The notes: generated by a model not told the origin, from the letters alone. A stretch of DNA of 64,000 nucleotides from Pseudomonas sp. GCEP-101 (GCF_025133575.1 NZ_CP104011.1:124001-188000); one strand, 5' to 3'; positions 47,953 through 59,017 are shown, counted from the first letter of the stretch. Program-made: numbers and translations.

Positions 47953-48356
47953 GCCTGCCCGCCGCTGCCAGGGAAGCCTTGCAGGCGTTCACCGCCTTGC
48001 AAGGCTGGGAGCAACGCGCCCGCCTGCTGATGCAATGGGGCGAACGCCTGGAACCACTGAGCGAAGCCGAACGCGGCGACGACCAGCGCGTGCAGGGCTG
48101 CGAGAGCAATGTCTGGCTGGTGGCGGATCGGCGGGATGGACGCTGGCACTTCCGCGCCTATAGCGATGCGCGCTTGCTGCGCGGTTTGCTGGCCCTGCTG
48201 CTGGTGCGGGTGGACGGCCTGCCGGCGGACGAGCTGTCCGCCATCGACCTGCCGGGCTGGTTCGAGCAGTTGGGCCTGGGCAGGCAGCTATCGCCGTCGC
48301 GCAGCAATGGCCTGAACGCTGTGCTGAAACAGATGCAGAAACTGATCGGCGGCTGA
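47949..48356 (+). CDS. csdE: SufE-family sulfur acceptor CsdE
   Basis: CsdE accepts persulfide sulfur from CsdA. The 135-residue SufE-fold protein has the acceptor Cys in the loop VQGCESNVWLV and the helix YSDARLLRGLLALLLV. It starts at a GTG that overlaps the csdA stop by four bases, so the two are co-translated. A REP element follows and then the convergent tcdA. Confidence 0.93.
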   Translation: MSLPAAAREALQAFTALQGWEQRARLLMQWGERLEPLSEAERGDDQRVQGCESNVWLVADRRDGRWHFRAYSDARLLRGLLALLLVRVDGLPADELSAIDLPGWFEQLGLGRQLSPSRSNGLNAVLKQMQKLIGG

Positions 48357-48370
48357 TACGAATGTCTGTA

Positions 48371-48442
48371 CGTAGGAGCGGACTCCGTCCGCGATAGGTC
48401 CGCATCGCGCCGGAGGCCATCGCGGATAAATCCGCTCCTACA
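48371..48442. repeat. REP-like element (copy 3), between convergent csdE and tcdA
   Basis: The arms are CGTAGGAGCGGACTCCGTCC and GCGGATAAATCCGCTCCTA, with an inner palindrome around GATCGCGCC-GGAGGC. It is the same subfamily as 11400-11469. It ends 8 bases before the tcdA stop and could serve both convergent genes as a transcript end. Confidence 0.8.
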
Positions 48443-48449
48443 AAATCGG

Positions 48450-49256
48450 TCAGCCGATGGAGCGCTCCGAAGGCCGCCGCGCGCCGTCAACGATCTTGTC
48501 CACCGCCCGCGCCGCCGCCACCATGCCGAAGGTCGCGGTGACCATCATCACCGCGCCAAAGCCCCCGGCGCAGTCCAGTTTCACCCCCTCGCCGACGAAG
48601 CTCTTGGACTGGCACACGGTGCCGTCCGGCTTGGGGTAGCGCAGCTGCTCGGTGGAAAACACGCACGGCACGCTGTAGTGCCGGCCCGGCGTGCGGGAGA
48701 AGTTGTAGTCGCGACGCAGCGTCGAGCGGACCTTGGCGGCCAGCGGGTCGTTGAAGGTCTTGTTCAGGTCGGCGACCTGGATCTGCGTCGGGTCCACCTG
48801 CCCGCCTGCGCCACCGGTGGTGATGATCTGCAGCTTGCGGCGCTTGCACCAGGCGATCAGCGCGGCCTTGGCGGCAACGCTGTCGATGCAGTCGATCACA
48901 CAGTCCAGCTCGGGCGTGATGTAGTCCGCCATGGTGTCGCGGGTGACGAAATCGGCCACGGCGTGGACGACGACAGCCGGGTTGATCGCCCTCAGGCGCT
49001 CGGCCATGACCTCGACCTTGGGTTTGCCCACGGCGCCCTGGATGGCATGGACCTGACGGTTGGTGTTGGTGACGCAGACGTCGTCGAGGTCGAACAGCGA
49101 AATCTCGCCCACACCGCTGCGCGCTAGGGCCTCGGCCGCCCAGGACCCCACGCCGCCGATCCCGACCACCGCCACATGGCTGGCCGCCAGCCGCTCCAGG
49201 CCTTCGCGACCGTAAAGCCGCGCGATTCCGCCGAAACGCTGTTCATCCCGTTGCAT
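48450..49256 (-). CDS. tcdA: tRNA threonylcarbamoyladenosine dehydratase TcdA
   Basis: TcdA (CsdL) is an E1-like enzyme that uses ATP to cyclise t6A37 to ct6A in tRNAs. The 268-residue protein has the Rossmann ATP site VAVVGIGGVGSWAAEALARSG, SLFDLDDVCVTNTNRQ, the DCIDSVAAKAALIAWC segment and the C-terminal VCQSKSFVGEGVKLDC. The start MQRDEQRFGGIARL matches the family; the open frame upstream is 98 codons of unsupported sequence. It faces csdA-csdE, its known sulfur-transfer partners. Confidence 0.95.
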   Translation of the reverse strand: MQRDEQRFGGIARLYGREGLERLAASHVAVVGIGGVGSWAAEALARSGVGEISLFDLDDVCVTNTNRQVHAIQGAVGKPKVEVMAERLRAINPAVVVHAVADFVTRDTMADYITPELDCVIDCIDSVAAKAALIAWCKRRKLQIITTGGAGGQVDPTQIQVADLNKTFNDPLAAKVRSTLRRDYNFSRTPGRHYSVPCVFSTEQLRYPKPDGTVCQSKSFVGEGVKLDCAGGFGAVMMVTATFGMVAAARAVDKIVDGARRPSERSIG

Positions 49257-49540
49257 CGCCCACACCTCTTGTCGAAACGGCCGGCATTCTATAACGACCC
49301 GGCGCCTGTATCGACGCGCCTTGGCACGCCTGCAACAAAGCCGGTTTGCCGCAGTCTCAGTCACGCGCCTACAACCCATTCTAAACTGTCGGAAAATACC
49401 CACGGACGCCTGCGCGGCGGACGGTGCCGGTAACCTGTACAGCCCCCGGAGTGCGGGGTAGGATGCGCCCCGACCGGGCAGTCCCGTACAGCGATTGTCC
49501 CGGCCCCTCCCCGTTCCACCCTTTGGAACCCGATCGCACC

Positions 49541-52138
49541 ATGCCTGCACGCAAGTTTGGCCTCAACCTGGTGGTGTTCGTCGCCCTCGCGGCGCTCTTC
49601 ACCGGCTTCTGGGCCCTGTATAACCGCCCCGTCAGTGTTCCCGACTGGCCGGAAAGCATTTCCGGATTCTCGTTCTCGCCCTTCCGCCTGAACCAGAATC
49701 CGCAGCGGGACCAGTTCCCCAGCGACGACGAAATCCGCTCGGACCTGGAACTGGTCTCCCGGAATACCGACAACATCCGCACCTACTCGGTGAAGGGTTC
49801 GCTGGCGGACATCCCCCGCCTGGCCGAAGAGTTGGGCATGCGCGTCAGCCTGGGCATCTGGATCGGCCCGGACGAAGCCGAGAACGAGGCGGAGATCGAG
49901 CGCGGCATCGAAATCGCAAACAACTCGCGCAGCGTGGTGCGGGTGATCGTCGGCAACGAGGCGCTGTTCCGCCGCGAAGTCACGGTCGAGCAACTGACCG
50001 CCTACCTGGACCGCGTGCGCAAGGCGGTGAAGGTGCCGGTGACCACCGCCGAGCAGTGGCACATCTACGAGAAGTACCCGGAGATGGCCAAGCACGTCGA
50101 CCTGATCGCCGCCCACGTGCTGCCCTACTGGGAATACACGGCGATGAACGACGCCGTGCCGTTCGTCCTCGAGCGCGCCAAGGAGCTGCGCGCCAAGTTC
50201 CCGCGCAAGCCGCTGCTGCTGGCCGAAGTCGGCTGGCCGAGCAACGGCCGCATGCGCGGCGGCGCAGACGCCACCCAGGCGGACCAGGCCATCTACCTGC
50301 GTACCCTGACCAATGCGCTGAACAAGAAGGGCTACAACTACTTCGTCGTCGAGGCCTTCGATCAGCCGTGGAAAGTCGGTGACGAAGGCTCCGTAGGCGC
50401 CTACTGGGGCGTCTACAACGCGCAGCGCCAGCCCAAGTTCAACTTCACCGGGCCGGTGGTGAACATCCCGCAGTGGCGCGCCCTGGCAGTGGCCTCGGTG
50501 GTGATGGCGCTGCTCGCGCTGACCCTGCTGATGATCGACGGCAGCGCCCTGCGTCAGCGCGGGCGGACCTTCCTCACCGTGGTTGCCTTCGCCGGCGGCT
50601 CGGTGCTGGTGTGGATCGCCTACGACTACAGCCAGCAGTACAGCACCTGGTTCAGCCTGACCGTCGGCGGCCTGCTGGGCATCGGCGCGCTGGGCGTGTT
50701 CATCGTGCTCCTGACCGAGGCCCACGAGCTGGCCGAAACCGTCTGGGTGCGCAAGCGTCGCCGACCGTTCGACCCCGTGCTCAGCGATACCGACTACCGG
50801 CCCAAGGTCTCGGTGCACGTGCCCTGCTACAACGAACCGCCGGAGATGATGAAGAAGACCCTGGACGCCCTGTCCCGGCTCGACTATCCGGACTTCGAAG
50901 TGCTGATCATCGACAACAACACCAAGGACCCGGCGGTGTGGGAGCCGGTGCGCGACTACTGCGAAGTGCTCGGCCCGCGCTTCCGCTTCTTCCACGTCGC
51001 GCCGCTGGCCGGCTTCAAGGGCGGCGCGCTGAACTACATCCTGCCGCACACCGCGCCGGACGTCGAAGTCGTCGCGGTGATCGACGCCGACTACTGCGTC
51101 GAACCGAACTGGCTCAAGCAGATGGTGCCGCACTTCAGCGACCCGAAGATCGCGGTGGTGCAGTCCCCGCAGGACTACCACGACGGCGAGGAAAACGTCT
51201 TCAAGAAGCTCTGCTACGCCGAGTACAAGGGCTTCTTCCACATCGGCATGGTCACCCGCAACGACCGCGACGCGATCATCCAGCACGGCACCATGACCAT
51301 GATCCGCCGTACCGTGATGGACGAGCTCAAGTGGGCCGACTGGACCATCTGCGAGGACGCCGAGCTGGGCCTGCGGGTGTTCGAGAAAGGCTATTCGGCG
51401 GCCTATTCGCACCAGAGCTTCGGCAAGGGCGTGATGCCCGACACCTTCATCGACTACAAGAAGCAGCGCTTCCGCTGGGCCTATGGCGCCATCCAGATCA
51501 TGAAGGGCCACGCTCGCGCGCTGTTCCAGGGCAAGGACAGCAAGCTCACCCTCGGCCAGCGCTACCACTTCATCGCCGGGTGGCTGCCGTGGATCGCCGA
51601 TGGCATGAACATCTTCTTCACCCTCGGCGCGCTGCTGTGGTCCTCGGCGATGATCATCGTGCCCAAGCGGGTCGACCCGCCGCTGCTGATCTTCGCCATC
51701 CCGCCGCTGGCGCTGTTCTTCTTCAAGTTCGGCAAGATCCTGTTCCTCTACCGCCGTGCGGTGGGCGTGAACCTGGTGCGCTCCTTCCAGGCGGCGGTGG
51801 CGGGCCTTGCGCTGTCGCACACCATCGCCAAGGCGGTGCTGTACGGGGCGTTCACCAAGACCATCCCGTTCTTCCGCACGCCGAAGATGGCCTCCAACCA
51901 CGGCCTGCTGGTGGCACTGGCGGAAGCGCGCGAAGAGGTGTTCATCATGCTCCTGCTGTGGGGTGCGGCGCTGGGCATCGTCCTGGTGCAGGGCGTGCCG
52001 AGCCGCGACATGATGTTCTGGGTCGCCATGCTGCTGGTGCAGTCGCTGCCCTACCTCGCCGCCCTGGTGATGGCCATGCTGTCCGCCGCGCCCAAGGCGC
52101 AGGAAGCGCCGGCAACAGACGCCGCAGCGGCCAGCTGA
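49541..52138 (+). CDS. ndvB: Membrane beta-glucan synthase (GH17-GT2 fusion, NdvB type)
   Basis: The 865-residue protein joins a membrane anchor (about residues 8-27), an extracytoplasmic glycoside hydrolase 17 domain and several membrane helices. A cytoplasmic GT2 domain (from about 420) and a final membrane bundle follow. GH17 glutamates are in VGNEALFRRE (about 137) and EVGWPSNGRM (about 229). GT2 motifs are VPCYNEPPEMM, DADYC (about 515) and KKQRFRWAYG (about 643). Homologues such as P. aeruginosa NdvB make periplasmic cyclic beta-1,3-glucans linked to biofilm antibiotic tolerance. The 284-base gap before it is divergent from tcdA and should hold both promoters. Confidence 0.88.
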   Translation: MPARKFGLNLVVFVALAALFTGFWALYNRPVSVPDWPESISGFSFSPFRLNQNPQRDQFPSDDEIRSDLELVSRNTDNIRTYSVKGSLADIPRLAEELGMRVSLGIWIGPDEAENEAEIERGIEIANNSRSVVRVIVGNEALFRREVTVEQLTAYLDRVRKAVKVPVTTAEQWHIYEKYPEMAKHVDLIAAHVLPYWEYTAMNDAVPFVLERAKELRAKFPRKPLLLAEVGWPSNGRMRGGADATQADQAIYLRTLTNALNKKGYNYFVVEAFDQPWKVGDEGSVGAYWGVYNAQRQPKFNFTGPVVNIPQWRALAVASVVMALLALTLLMIDGSALRQRGRTFLTVVAFAGGSVLVWIAYDYSQQYSTWFSLTVGGLLGIGALGVFIVLLTEAHELAETVWVRKRRRPFDPVLSDTDYRPKVSVHVPCYNEPPEMMKKTLDALSRLDYPDFEVLIIDNNTKDPAVWEPVRDYCEVLGPRFRFFHVAPLAGFKGGALNYILPHTAPDVEVVAVIDADYCVEPNWLKQMVPHFSDPKIAVVQSPQDYHDGEENVFKKLCYAEYKGFFHIGMVTRNDRDAIIQHGTMTMIRRTVMDELKWADWTICEDAELGLRVFEKGYSAAYSHQSFGKGVMPDTFIDYKKQRFRWAYGAIQIMKGHARALFQGKDSKLTLGQRYHFIAGWLPWIADGMNIFFTLGALLWSSAMIIVPKRVDPPLLIFAIPPLALFFFKFGKILFLYRRAVGVNLVRSFQAAVAGLALSHTIAKAVLYGAFTKTIPFFRTPKMASNHGLLVALAEAREEVFIMLLLWGAALGIVLVQGVPSRDMMFWVAMLLVQSLPYLAALVMAMLSAAPKAQEAPATDAAAAS

Positions 52139-52170
52139 GGGTGGGCCGTTCCTTACCAGTTCGGAGCGGC

Positions 52171-52318
52171 GCGCCCTCTCCCTAACCCTGGCTACGCGCC
52201 CCGCTCCGAAGGGAGAGGGGACCGTTCAGAGCAGGATGACACCACTGCGTCAGTCGGCACGGTCAGCTCCCTCTCCCTTCAGGGAGAGGGCGTCACTGGC
52301 ACAGGCTTGCAGAAGGCA
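52171..52318. repeat. Dispersed double-hairpin element, copy B
   Basis: This has the same blocks as copy A: CCCTCTCCCTAACCCT, GGAGAGGGGACCGTTC (52212-52227), GCAGGATGA (52231-52239), and a perfect CCCTCTCCC/GGGAGAGGG hairpin (52269-52290). CTTGC-AGAAGG ends it. It differs by an extra GC palindrome whose outer arms are CGGAGCGG (52162-52169) and CCGCTCCG (52201-52208). It sits between ndvB and dapE. Confidence 0.75.
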
Positions 52319-52334
52319 CTATCCCGACCAGTGA

Positions 52335-53763
<1,429 letters not shown>

Positions 53764-53770
<7 letters not shown>

Positions 53771-54573
53771 TCTGCCCGCTGTGCCGAGAGGCACTGACCG
53801 CAGTCGACAATGGCGTCGCCTGCCCCGCCGGCCACCGCTTCGACCGCGCCCGCCAGGGCTACCTGAACCTGCTGCCGGTGCAGCACAAGAAGAGTCTCGA
53901 CCCGGGCGACAACGCCGCCATGGTCGAGGCGCGCCGGCACTTCCTCGGCGCCGGGCACTATGCGCCGCTGGCCAGGCGCCTGGCCGAACTCGCCGCCGAG
54001 CGCGCTCCCAGCCGCTGGCTGGATATCGGGTGCGGCGAGGGCTACTACACCGCGCAGCTGGGTGAAGCCCTGCCACAGGCCGACGGCTATGCGCTGGATA
54101 TCTCCCGCGAGGCCGTCAAACGCGCCTGCAAACGCGCCCCGCAACTGACCTGGATGGTCGCCAGCATGGCCCGCGTGCCGCTGGCCGACGCCTCCTGCCA
54201 ATTGCTCGCCAGCGTGTTCAGCCCGATCGACTGGAAGGAAGCCGCGCGCCTGCTAACGCCTGGCGGCGGCGTGCTGCGCCTGGGCCCGGCGCGCGATCAC
54301 CTGCTGGAGCTGCGCCAGCGTCTGTACGACGAAGTTCGCGAGTACGTCGAGGACAAGCACCTCGCCGACCTGCCCGAAGAGCTCAAGCTGGCGCATACCG
54401 AACAACTGAGCTTCACGCTCCCGCTGCACACCCGCGAAGCGCGCGAGCACCTGCTGGCGATGACGCCCCACGGCTGGCGGGTCAACCCCGAGCGGCGCGA
54501 GCGCATCCTCGCCGAGCCCTTCGAGGTGACGGTCGCGGTACGCTACGATTGGCTGGAACGCCAAGAACCCTGA
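53764..54573 (+). CDS. rlmA: rRNA (guanine-N1)-methyltransferase, RlmA type
   Basis: The 269-residue protein has an N-terminal zinc finger (CPLCREALTAVDNGVACPAGHRFD) and a class I SAM fold with WLDIGCGEGYYTAQL and LDISREAVKRACK. E. coli RlmA methylates G745 of 23S rRNA. Length and zinc finger match that family; a close homologue RlmA-II modifies G748, so the target base is not certain. It overlaps the 63-codon ORF and precedes a small unknown gene by 11 bases. Confidence 0.88.
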
Positions 54574-54583
54574 CGAGGACGCC

Positions 54584-54955
54584 ATGCGCCAACCGGATAT
54601 CGAGATCTACATCAAGGATGCCGACCAGGCCGCCGTCGGCGCCTGGCTGGAAAAGGCCCTTGGCCCCTGCTCCGAATGGCGCGCCCAGGGCGAGACCTTC
54701 AAATGCACCGCCGGCAGCGTTCCCGCCACCTGGCTGCCCAAGGCCGTGGGCAAGTGGCACAGCCTCTTCCTGGACAGCGACCAGACCCCATGGGACGACG
54801 ACGTCGCCTGCGCCCGTGACGCCTGCGCCGCGCTGGACGTGGAAGTGCGCTGCGCGCCGGGCAGCTGGAGCGAGGATCAGGGCGAAGAGGACGCGGACCG
54901 CTGGCTGAAGGTGACCGCCGCGGGCGTCGAGGAAATCACCTGGCGCACGGGCTGA
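54584..54955 (+). CDS. Hypothetical protein, 123 residues
   Basis: The protein is acidic, starts MRQPDIEIYIKDADQAAVGAWLEKALGPC, has no signal peptide or membrane helix, and ends VEEITWRTG. Trp is frequent (seven visible). It lies 11 bases after the RlmA-like gene with a GAGGAC site, so it is probably co-transcribed. A homologue occupies the same place next to rrmA and the cold-shock gene in P. aeruginosa (from memory). Function unknown. Confidence 0.75.
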   Translation: MRQPDIEIYIKDADQAAVGAWLEKALGPCSEWRAQGETFKCTAGSVPATWLPKAVGKWHSLFLDSDQTPWDDDVACARDACAALDVEVRCAPGSWSEDQGEEDADRWLKVTAAGVEEITWRTG

Positions 54956-54979
54956 AGCCGTCACCTGCGCAGGCCGCAA

Positions 54980-55014
54980 AAACAAAGGCCCGTCCATTGG
55001 ACGGGCCTTTGTGC
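54980..55014. terminator. Bidirectional terminator between the hypothetical gene and the cold-shock gene
   Basis: The 11-base stem AAAGGCCCGTC / GACGGGCCTTT with a short loop has an A run before and a T-rich stretch after it. It can terminate the plus-strand gene at 54955 and the minus-strand cold-shock gene ending at 55025. Confidence 0.85.
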
Positions 55015-55024
55015 TTTCGGGGGC

Positions 55025-55234
55025 TCAGACCTTGGCGACGTCTTCCGCCTGGAGGCCTTTCTGACCCTGGATCACCGAGAACTCCACTTTCTGGCCTTCG
55101 ACCAGGGAGCGGTGACCATCGCCACGAATGGCACGGTAGTGAACGAAAACGTCCGGACCGCTATCGCGTTGAATGAATCCATAACCTTTGGCGTCATTGA
55201 ACCACTTGACGGTTCCGACCTCACGATCAGCCAT
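55025..55234 (-). CDS. Cold-shock domain protein (CspA/CspD family)
   Basis: The 69-residue protein is a single OB-fold nucleic-acid-binding domain, starting [20 protein letters not shown], with RNP1 KGYGFIQR and RNP2 VFVHYRAI. It binds single-stranded RNA/DNA and melts secondary structure. The start at 55234 removes 46 codons of leader that are open but not Csp-like. Whether it is cold-induced or stationary-phase-induced (CspD type) cannot be told from the protein. Confidence 0.92.
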   Translation of the reverse strand: MADREVGTVKWFNDAKGYGFIQRDSGPDVFVHYRAIRGDGHRSLVEGQKVEFSVIQGQKGLQAEDVAKV

Positions 55235-55395
55235 TACCACACTCTCCAACTTGCCTATTATTTTTGGATGGCCCCCGGGAATGAGGACTTCGGCAGTCGC
55301 CGGCTGAACGCTTTCCTTATCATCCAACCCGGACCGAATGGCACGTAGGAAGGTAATTCGAATAACGCCCAAGGGCGACAGCGCTCCCGAGTATA
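55235..55395 (-). promoter_or_regulatory. Candidate promoter and long 5' leader of the cold-shock gene
   Basis: A TATACT -10 box at 55390-55395 (minus strand, in the stretch TTTATATACT) would start RNA near 55383 and give a leader of about 150 bases. Long leaders that refold on cooling are typical of cspA-family mRNAs. From here to the next gene at 55791 I see no supported gene; a 66-codon ORF at 55523-55723 has no family features or ribosome site. Confidence 0.55.
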
Positions 55396-55790
55396 TAAAT
55401 CAAAAGTTACAGCTGAAAAGCACTTTTTCATCCACTCCGCGCCCCTATGACCAATCCGGCCAAAGTGCCATTTTTCGGGGCCTGCAGAGCCATTTTGGTG
55501 CTCGTTACCCTGCGTAACGAAAGTGTTTCGAACGTGGACTTCTTCCCACTTTCAGACATTTATGGCGGGTAGTTTCGTCCCCGCCCGGGTGTTTTCGGCA
55601 ATTCTGCGGAAATGTCTTTCAGACGCAGTGAGAATGCGCCTTGCGCTTCATGCGGCGACAATAGGCACGATCATTTATCTGCTGAATCTGCACGTCAGCA
55701 TATTCCCTCGCATCGCTGGATAATCGCCGCAGCCGGGCTGAGATCCGCGAATCGGCGTGGAGCGGTTGCACCAGCAACGAACGTCGCCGC

Positions 55791-56261
55791 TCAGGGGCTG
55801 ACCTGATAACCGCGTCCCTGCAGACAACCGCTGTAGGCGCTGGCACTGGCGGAACTCTGCGCTTCATTCTGCGTGCGGCGATCTTCCCGACGATCCTGGC
55901 GCTGACGCGAAGCACCGACCACAGCCCCGGCCGCCGCCACGTCACCGGCGCGATTCTGCCGGTACGCCTGCTTGGCATCGTCGCTGGCGCGGTCGTACAC
56001 CTCGTCATGGCGCTGGCCACGCACCTCGGCGGCCACGGCTCCGGCCGCCGCGCCCCGCGCGGCGCCACGAACGCGCCCACCGACATGCGGGTCGGAACTG
56101 CTGGTGGCGCTGCTCGCGGCATTGGCGGCAACGCTGTTGCACTCGGCCATGTCCTGCTGCATCTGCTGGCTGCTCTGTCCTTTGAGCGGGGTAACGGTCT
56201 GCGCAGCGACCGGCAGCACAACCGCCACGGCGAGCAGACATCCCCAGGTGAATGTACGCAT
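55791..56261 (-). CDS. Exported glycine-zipper protein, function unknown
   Basis: The 156-residue product starts MRTFTWGCLLAVAVVLPVAAQ, a Sec signal peptide cut near AAQ-TVTP. A Gly/Ala-rich stretch (GGRVRGAARGAAAGAVAAEV, about 65-85) and AAAGAVVGASRQRQDRRED form glycine-zipper-like repeats, and a basic/Gln-rich region follows. The tail SGCLQGRGYQVSP has one Cys that could pair with the Cys in AECNSVAAN. Similar small periplasmic proteins are common next to housekeeping genes in Pseudomonas; role unknown. It is divergent from plsB. Confidence 0.75.
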   Translation of the reverse strand: MRTFTWGCLLAVAVVLPVAAQTVTPLKGQSSQQMQQDMAECNSVAANAASSATSSSDPHVGGRVRGAARGAAAGAVAAEVRGQRHDEVYDRASDDAKQAYRQNRAGDVAAAGAVVGASRQRQDRREDRRTQNEAQSSASASAYSGCLQGRGYQVSP

Positions 56262-56430
56262 CGCGGAACCTCCACTGAATGTCATCCCCTAAATGGCAGG
56301 ATAGCCGCTGCCCACGGGGCGTCCGCCCTTGCCGACCAAGCGCGCGTCGCTTTGCTGGCGAGGGCCTAATCCGGCAAACTAGCCGGCCTGAGCAATCGCT
56401 CGTTTTACACCTGCCAGCCATAGGGCCTGT

Positions 56431-58941
56431 ATGCCTCGTTACCCGTTCCGCCGCTTCGGTTTTGGTGCCCTGCGCCGCCTGCTGTACCTCTGGGTGCGCT
56501 CGGAAACCATCAACCAGTCGGCCTTCAGCCTGAAGATCGACCGCAGCAAACCGGTCCTCTACGTTCTGCAGCAGCCCTCGGTGAGCGACCTCGCCGTGGT
56601 CGACACCGAATGCCGCAAGGCCGGCCTGCCGCGCCCGGTGATGCCGGTGGCTGTGGGGGAATCCATCGAGCCTGCCGCCTTCTTCTACCTGACGCCGGAG
56701 CCCGACTGGCTCGGCCGCCAGGACAAACGCGGCGCGCCGCCGGCGCTGGTGCGCATGCTCGGCGCCATCGGCCAGAACGGCATCGATGATGCGCAGATCG
56801 TCCCCGTGAGCGTGTTCTGGGGCCAATCCCCGGACAGCGAGAAGAGCGCCTGGAAGCTGCTGTTCGCGGATAACTGGGCGGTGACCGGGCGCCTGCGCAA
56901 ACTGGCGCGCATCCTCATTCTCGGCCGCAAGACGCGCGTGCAGTTCTCCGCGCCGATCCACCTGCGCGAGCTGGTGGAACAGGGCAAGGGCCACGAGCGC
57001 ACCCTGCGCATGGTCCAGCGCATCCTGCGGGTGCACTTCCGCAACCAGAAGACCGCGGTGATCGGCCCGGACCTTTCCCACCGCCGCACGCTGGTGAAGG
57101 GCCTGCTACGCGCGCCGCTGGTGCGCCAGGCGATCCAGGAAGAGTGCGACACCCAGAAGATCTCCCAGGAAAAAGCCGAGGCGCTCGCCCTGCGCTATGC
57201 CAATGAGATCGCCGCCGACGTCTCCTATCCGGTGATCCGCTTCCTCGAGGTGACGCTGACCTGGTTCTGGAACAAGCTCTACGAGGGCGTGAAGGTCAAC
57301 CACATCGAACGCGTGCAGGACGTCGCCCAGGGCCACGAGATCGTCTACGTGCCTTGCCACCGCAGCCACATCGACTACCTGCTGCTGTCCTACCTGCTGT
57401 TCCGCAACGGCCTGACCCCGCCGCACATCGCTGCCGGCATCAACCTCAACATGCCGGTGGTGGGGTCGATCCTGCGCCGTGGCGGTGCGTTCTTCATGCG
57501 CCGCAGCTTCAAGGGCAACCAGCTGTACACCGCGGTGTTCAACGAATACCTGCACACCTTGTTCAGCCGCGGCTTCTCCACCGAGTACTTCGTGGAAGGC
57601 GGCCGTTCCCGCACCGGGCGCATGCTGCACCCGCGTACCGGCATGCTGGCGATCACCCTGCGCAGCTTCCTGCGCGACTCGCGCCGGCCCATCGTCTTCG
57701 TTCCCGTGTACATCGGCTACGAGCGCGTGCTCGAAGGCCGCACCTACCTGGGTGAGCTGCGCGGCGCGGCGAAGAAGAAAGAGTCGATCTTCGACATCTT
57801 CAAGGTCATCGGCGCGCTGAGGCAACGCTTCGGCCAGGTATGGGTGAACTTCGGCGAGCCGATCCACCTCGAGCAGTTCCTCGACCAGCAGCAACCCGAC
57901 TGGCGCGAGCAGGAACTGGGCCCGGAATACCGCCCGGCCTGGCTGTCCGACACCACCCACCACCTGGCCCGCGACGTCGCCCGTCACCTCAACGACGCCG
58001 CGGCGATCAACCCGGTGAACCTGGTGGCCCTGGCGCTGCTGTCCACCACCCGCCTGGCCCTGGACGAAACCGCCCTGGCGCGGGTGATCGACCTCTACCT
58101 CGACCTGCTGCGCAAGGTCCCGTACTCGCCGAGCGCCACGTTGCCCGAGGGGGACGGCCAGCAACTGATCGAGTACGTCAAGAGCATGAACCTGCTCAGC
58201 GAGCAGAAGGACGCCCTCGGCCGCATCTGCTACCTCGACGAGCAGAACGCGGTGCTGATGACCTACTACCGCAACAACGTGCTGCATATCTTCGCGCTGC
58301 CGGCGCTGATCGCCAGCTTCTTCCAGAACAGCGGGCGGATCAGCCGCGAGCAACTGCTGCGCTACACCCGCGCTCTGTACCCGTACCTGCAGGCGGAGCT
58401 GTTCATCCGCTGGAGCCTGGACGAGCTGGACGCCGTGGTCGACCAGTGGCTGCAGGCGATGGTCGCGAGCGAATTGCTCAAGCAGGAGAACGACACCTTC
58501 ATCCGCCCGCCGCCCAGCTCGCGCCAGTACGTGCTGCTGACCCTGCTGGCCCGCGCCATCGCCCAGACGCTGCAGCGCTTCTACATGTCCATCGCGCTGG
58601 TGCTCAACGCCGGACAGAAGCAACTCACCGCCGAAGAGCTGGAAAACCTCTGCACCGTCATGGCCCAGCGCGTGTCCGTCCTGCACGGCCTGAACGCCCC
58701 CGAGTTCTTCGACAAGAGCCTGTTCCGCCACTTCATCCAGACCCTGCTGGACGAAGGCGTGCTGCGCAAGGACGAGCACGGGAAGCTGAGCTACCACGAG
58801 CTGCTCGGGGAACTCGCCGAAGGCGCCGCCAAGCGCGTGCTGCCGGCGGAGATTCGCCTGTCCATCCGCCAGGTCGCGCTGGAGCGTCCAGCCCAGGAAG
58901 ACAGCGCCCCGGCCGAACAGCCGCCCGCCAACCCGGGCTAA
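56431..58941 (+). CDS. plsB: Glycerol-3-phosphate 1-O-acyltransferase PlsB
   Basis: PlsB puts the first acyl chain on glycerol 3-phosphate in the inner membrane. The 836-residue protein has the acyltransferase motifs in order: [15 protein letters not shown] (HX4D, about 310), [10 protein letters not shown] (about 355), [12 protein letters not shown] (about 388), [13 protein letters not shown] (about 420). CdsA elsewhere in the window uses its downstream product. It is about the size of E. coli PlsB (807). The C-terminal 250 residues are the usual PlsB tail. Confidence 0.97.
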   Translation: MPRYPFRRFGFGALRRLLYLWVRSETINQSAFSLKIDRSKPVLYVLQQPSVSDLAVVDTECRKAGLPRPVMPVAVGESIEPAAFFYLTPEPDWLGRQDKRGAPPALVRMLGAIGQNGIDDAQIVPVSVFWGQSPDSEKSAWKLLFADNWAVTGRLRKLARILILGRKTRVQFSAPIHLRELVEQGKGHERTLRMVQRILRVHFRNQKTAVIGPDLSHRRTLVKGLLRAPLVRQAIQEECDTQKISQEKAEALALRYANEIAADVSYPVIRFLEVTLTWFWNKLYEGVKVNHIERVQDVAQGHEIVYVPCHRSHIDYLLLSYLLFRNGLTPPHIAAGINLNMPVVGSILRRGGAFFMRRSFKGNQLYTAVFNEYLHTLFSRGFSTEYFVEGGRSRTGRMLHPRTGMLAITLRSFLRDSRRPIVFVPVYIGYERVLEGRTYLGELRGAAKKKESIFDIFKVIGALRQRFGQVWVNFGEPIHLEQFLDQQQPDWREQELGPEYRPAWLSDTTHHLARDVARHLNDAAAINPVNLVALALLSTTRLALDETALARVIDLYLDLLRKVPYSPSATLPEGDGQQLIEYVKSMNLLSEQKDALGRICYLDEQNAVLMTYYRNNVLHIFALPALIASFFQNSGRISREQLLRYTRALYPYLQAELFIRWSLDELDAVVDQWLQAMVASELLKQENDTFIRPPPSSRQYVLLTLLARAIAQTLQRFYMSIALVLNAGQKQLTAEELENLCTVMAQRVSVLHGLNAPEFFDKSLFRHFIQTLLDEGVLRKDEHGKLSYHELLGELAEGAAKRVLPAEIRLSIRQVALERPAQEDSAPAEQPPANPG

Positions 58942-58977
58942 ACTTCGCCGCCCTGCCAGCAGCTTGACGCCTGCGCA

Positions 58978-59017
58978 CCGCGACCGATAGATTTCTGACG
59001 ATCTACCTCGGTCGCGG
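58978..59017 (+). promoter_or_regulatory. Long hairpin in the plsB to phosphatase gap
   Basis: CCGCGACCGA-TAGAT (58978-58992) pairs with ATCTA-CC-TCGGTCGCGG (59001-59017), 15 base pairs with a CC bulge and an eight-base loop. It ends just before the CAGGGA ribosome site and GTG start at 59033, so it could occlude or present that site. It has no T run, so it is not a normal terminator. Confidence 0.6.

Noticed and set aside
49361..51901. 846-codon open frame opposite ndvB
   Set aside because: Antisense to a complete membrane glucan synthase with intact active-site motifs.
55523..55723. 66-codon open frame in the gap after the cold-shock gene
   Set aside because: No family feature and no ribosome binding site; the codon pattern looks random.
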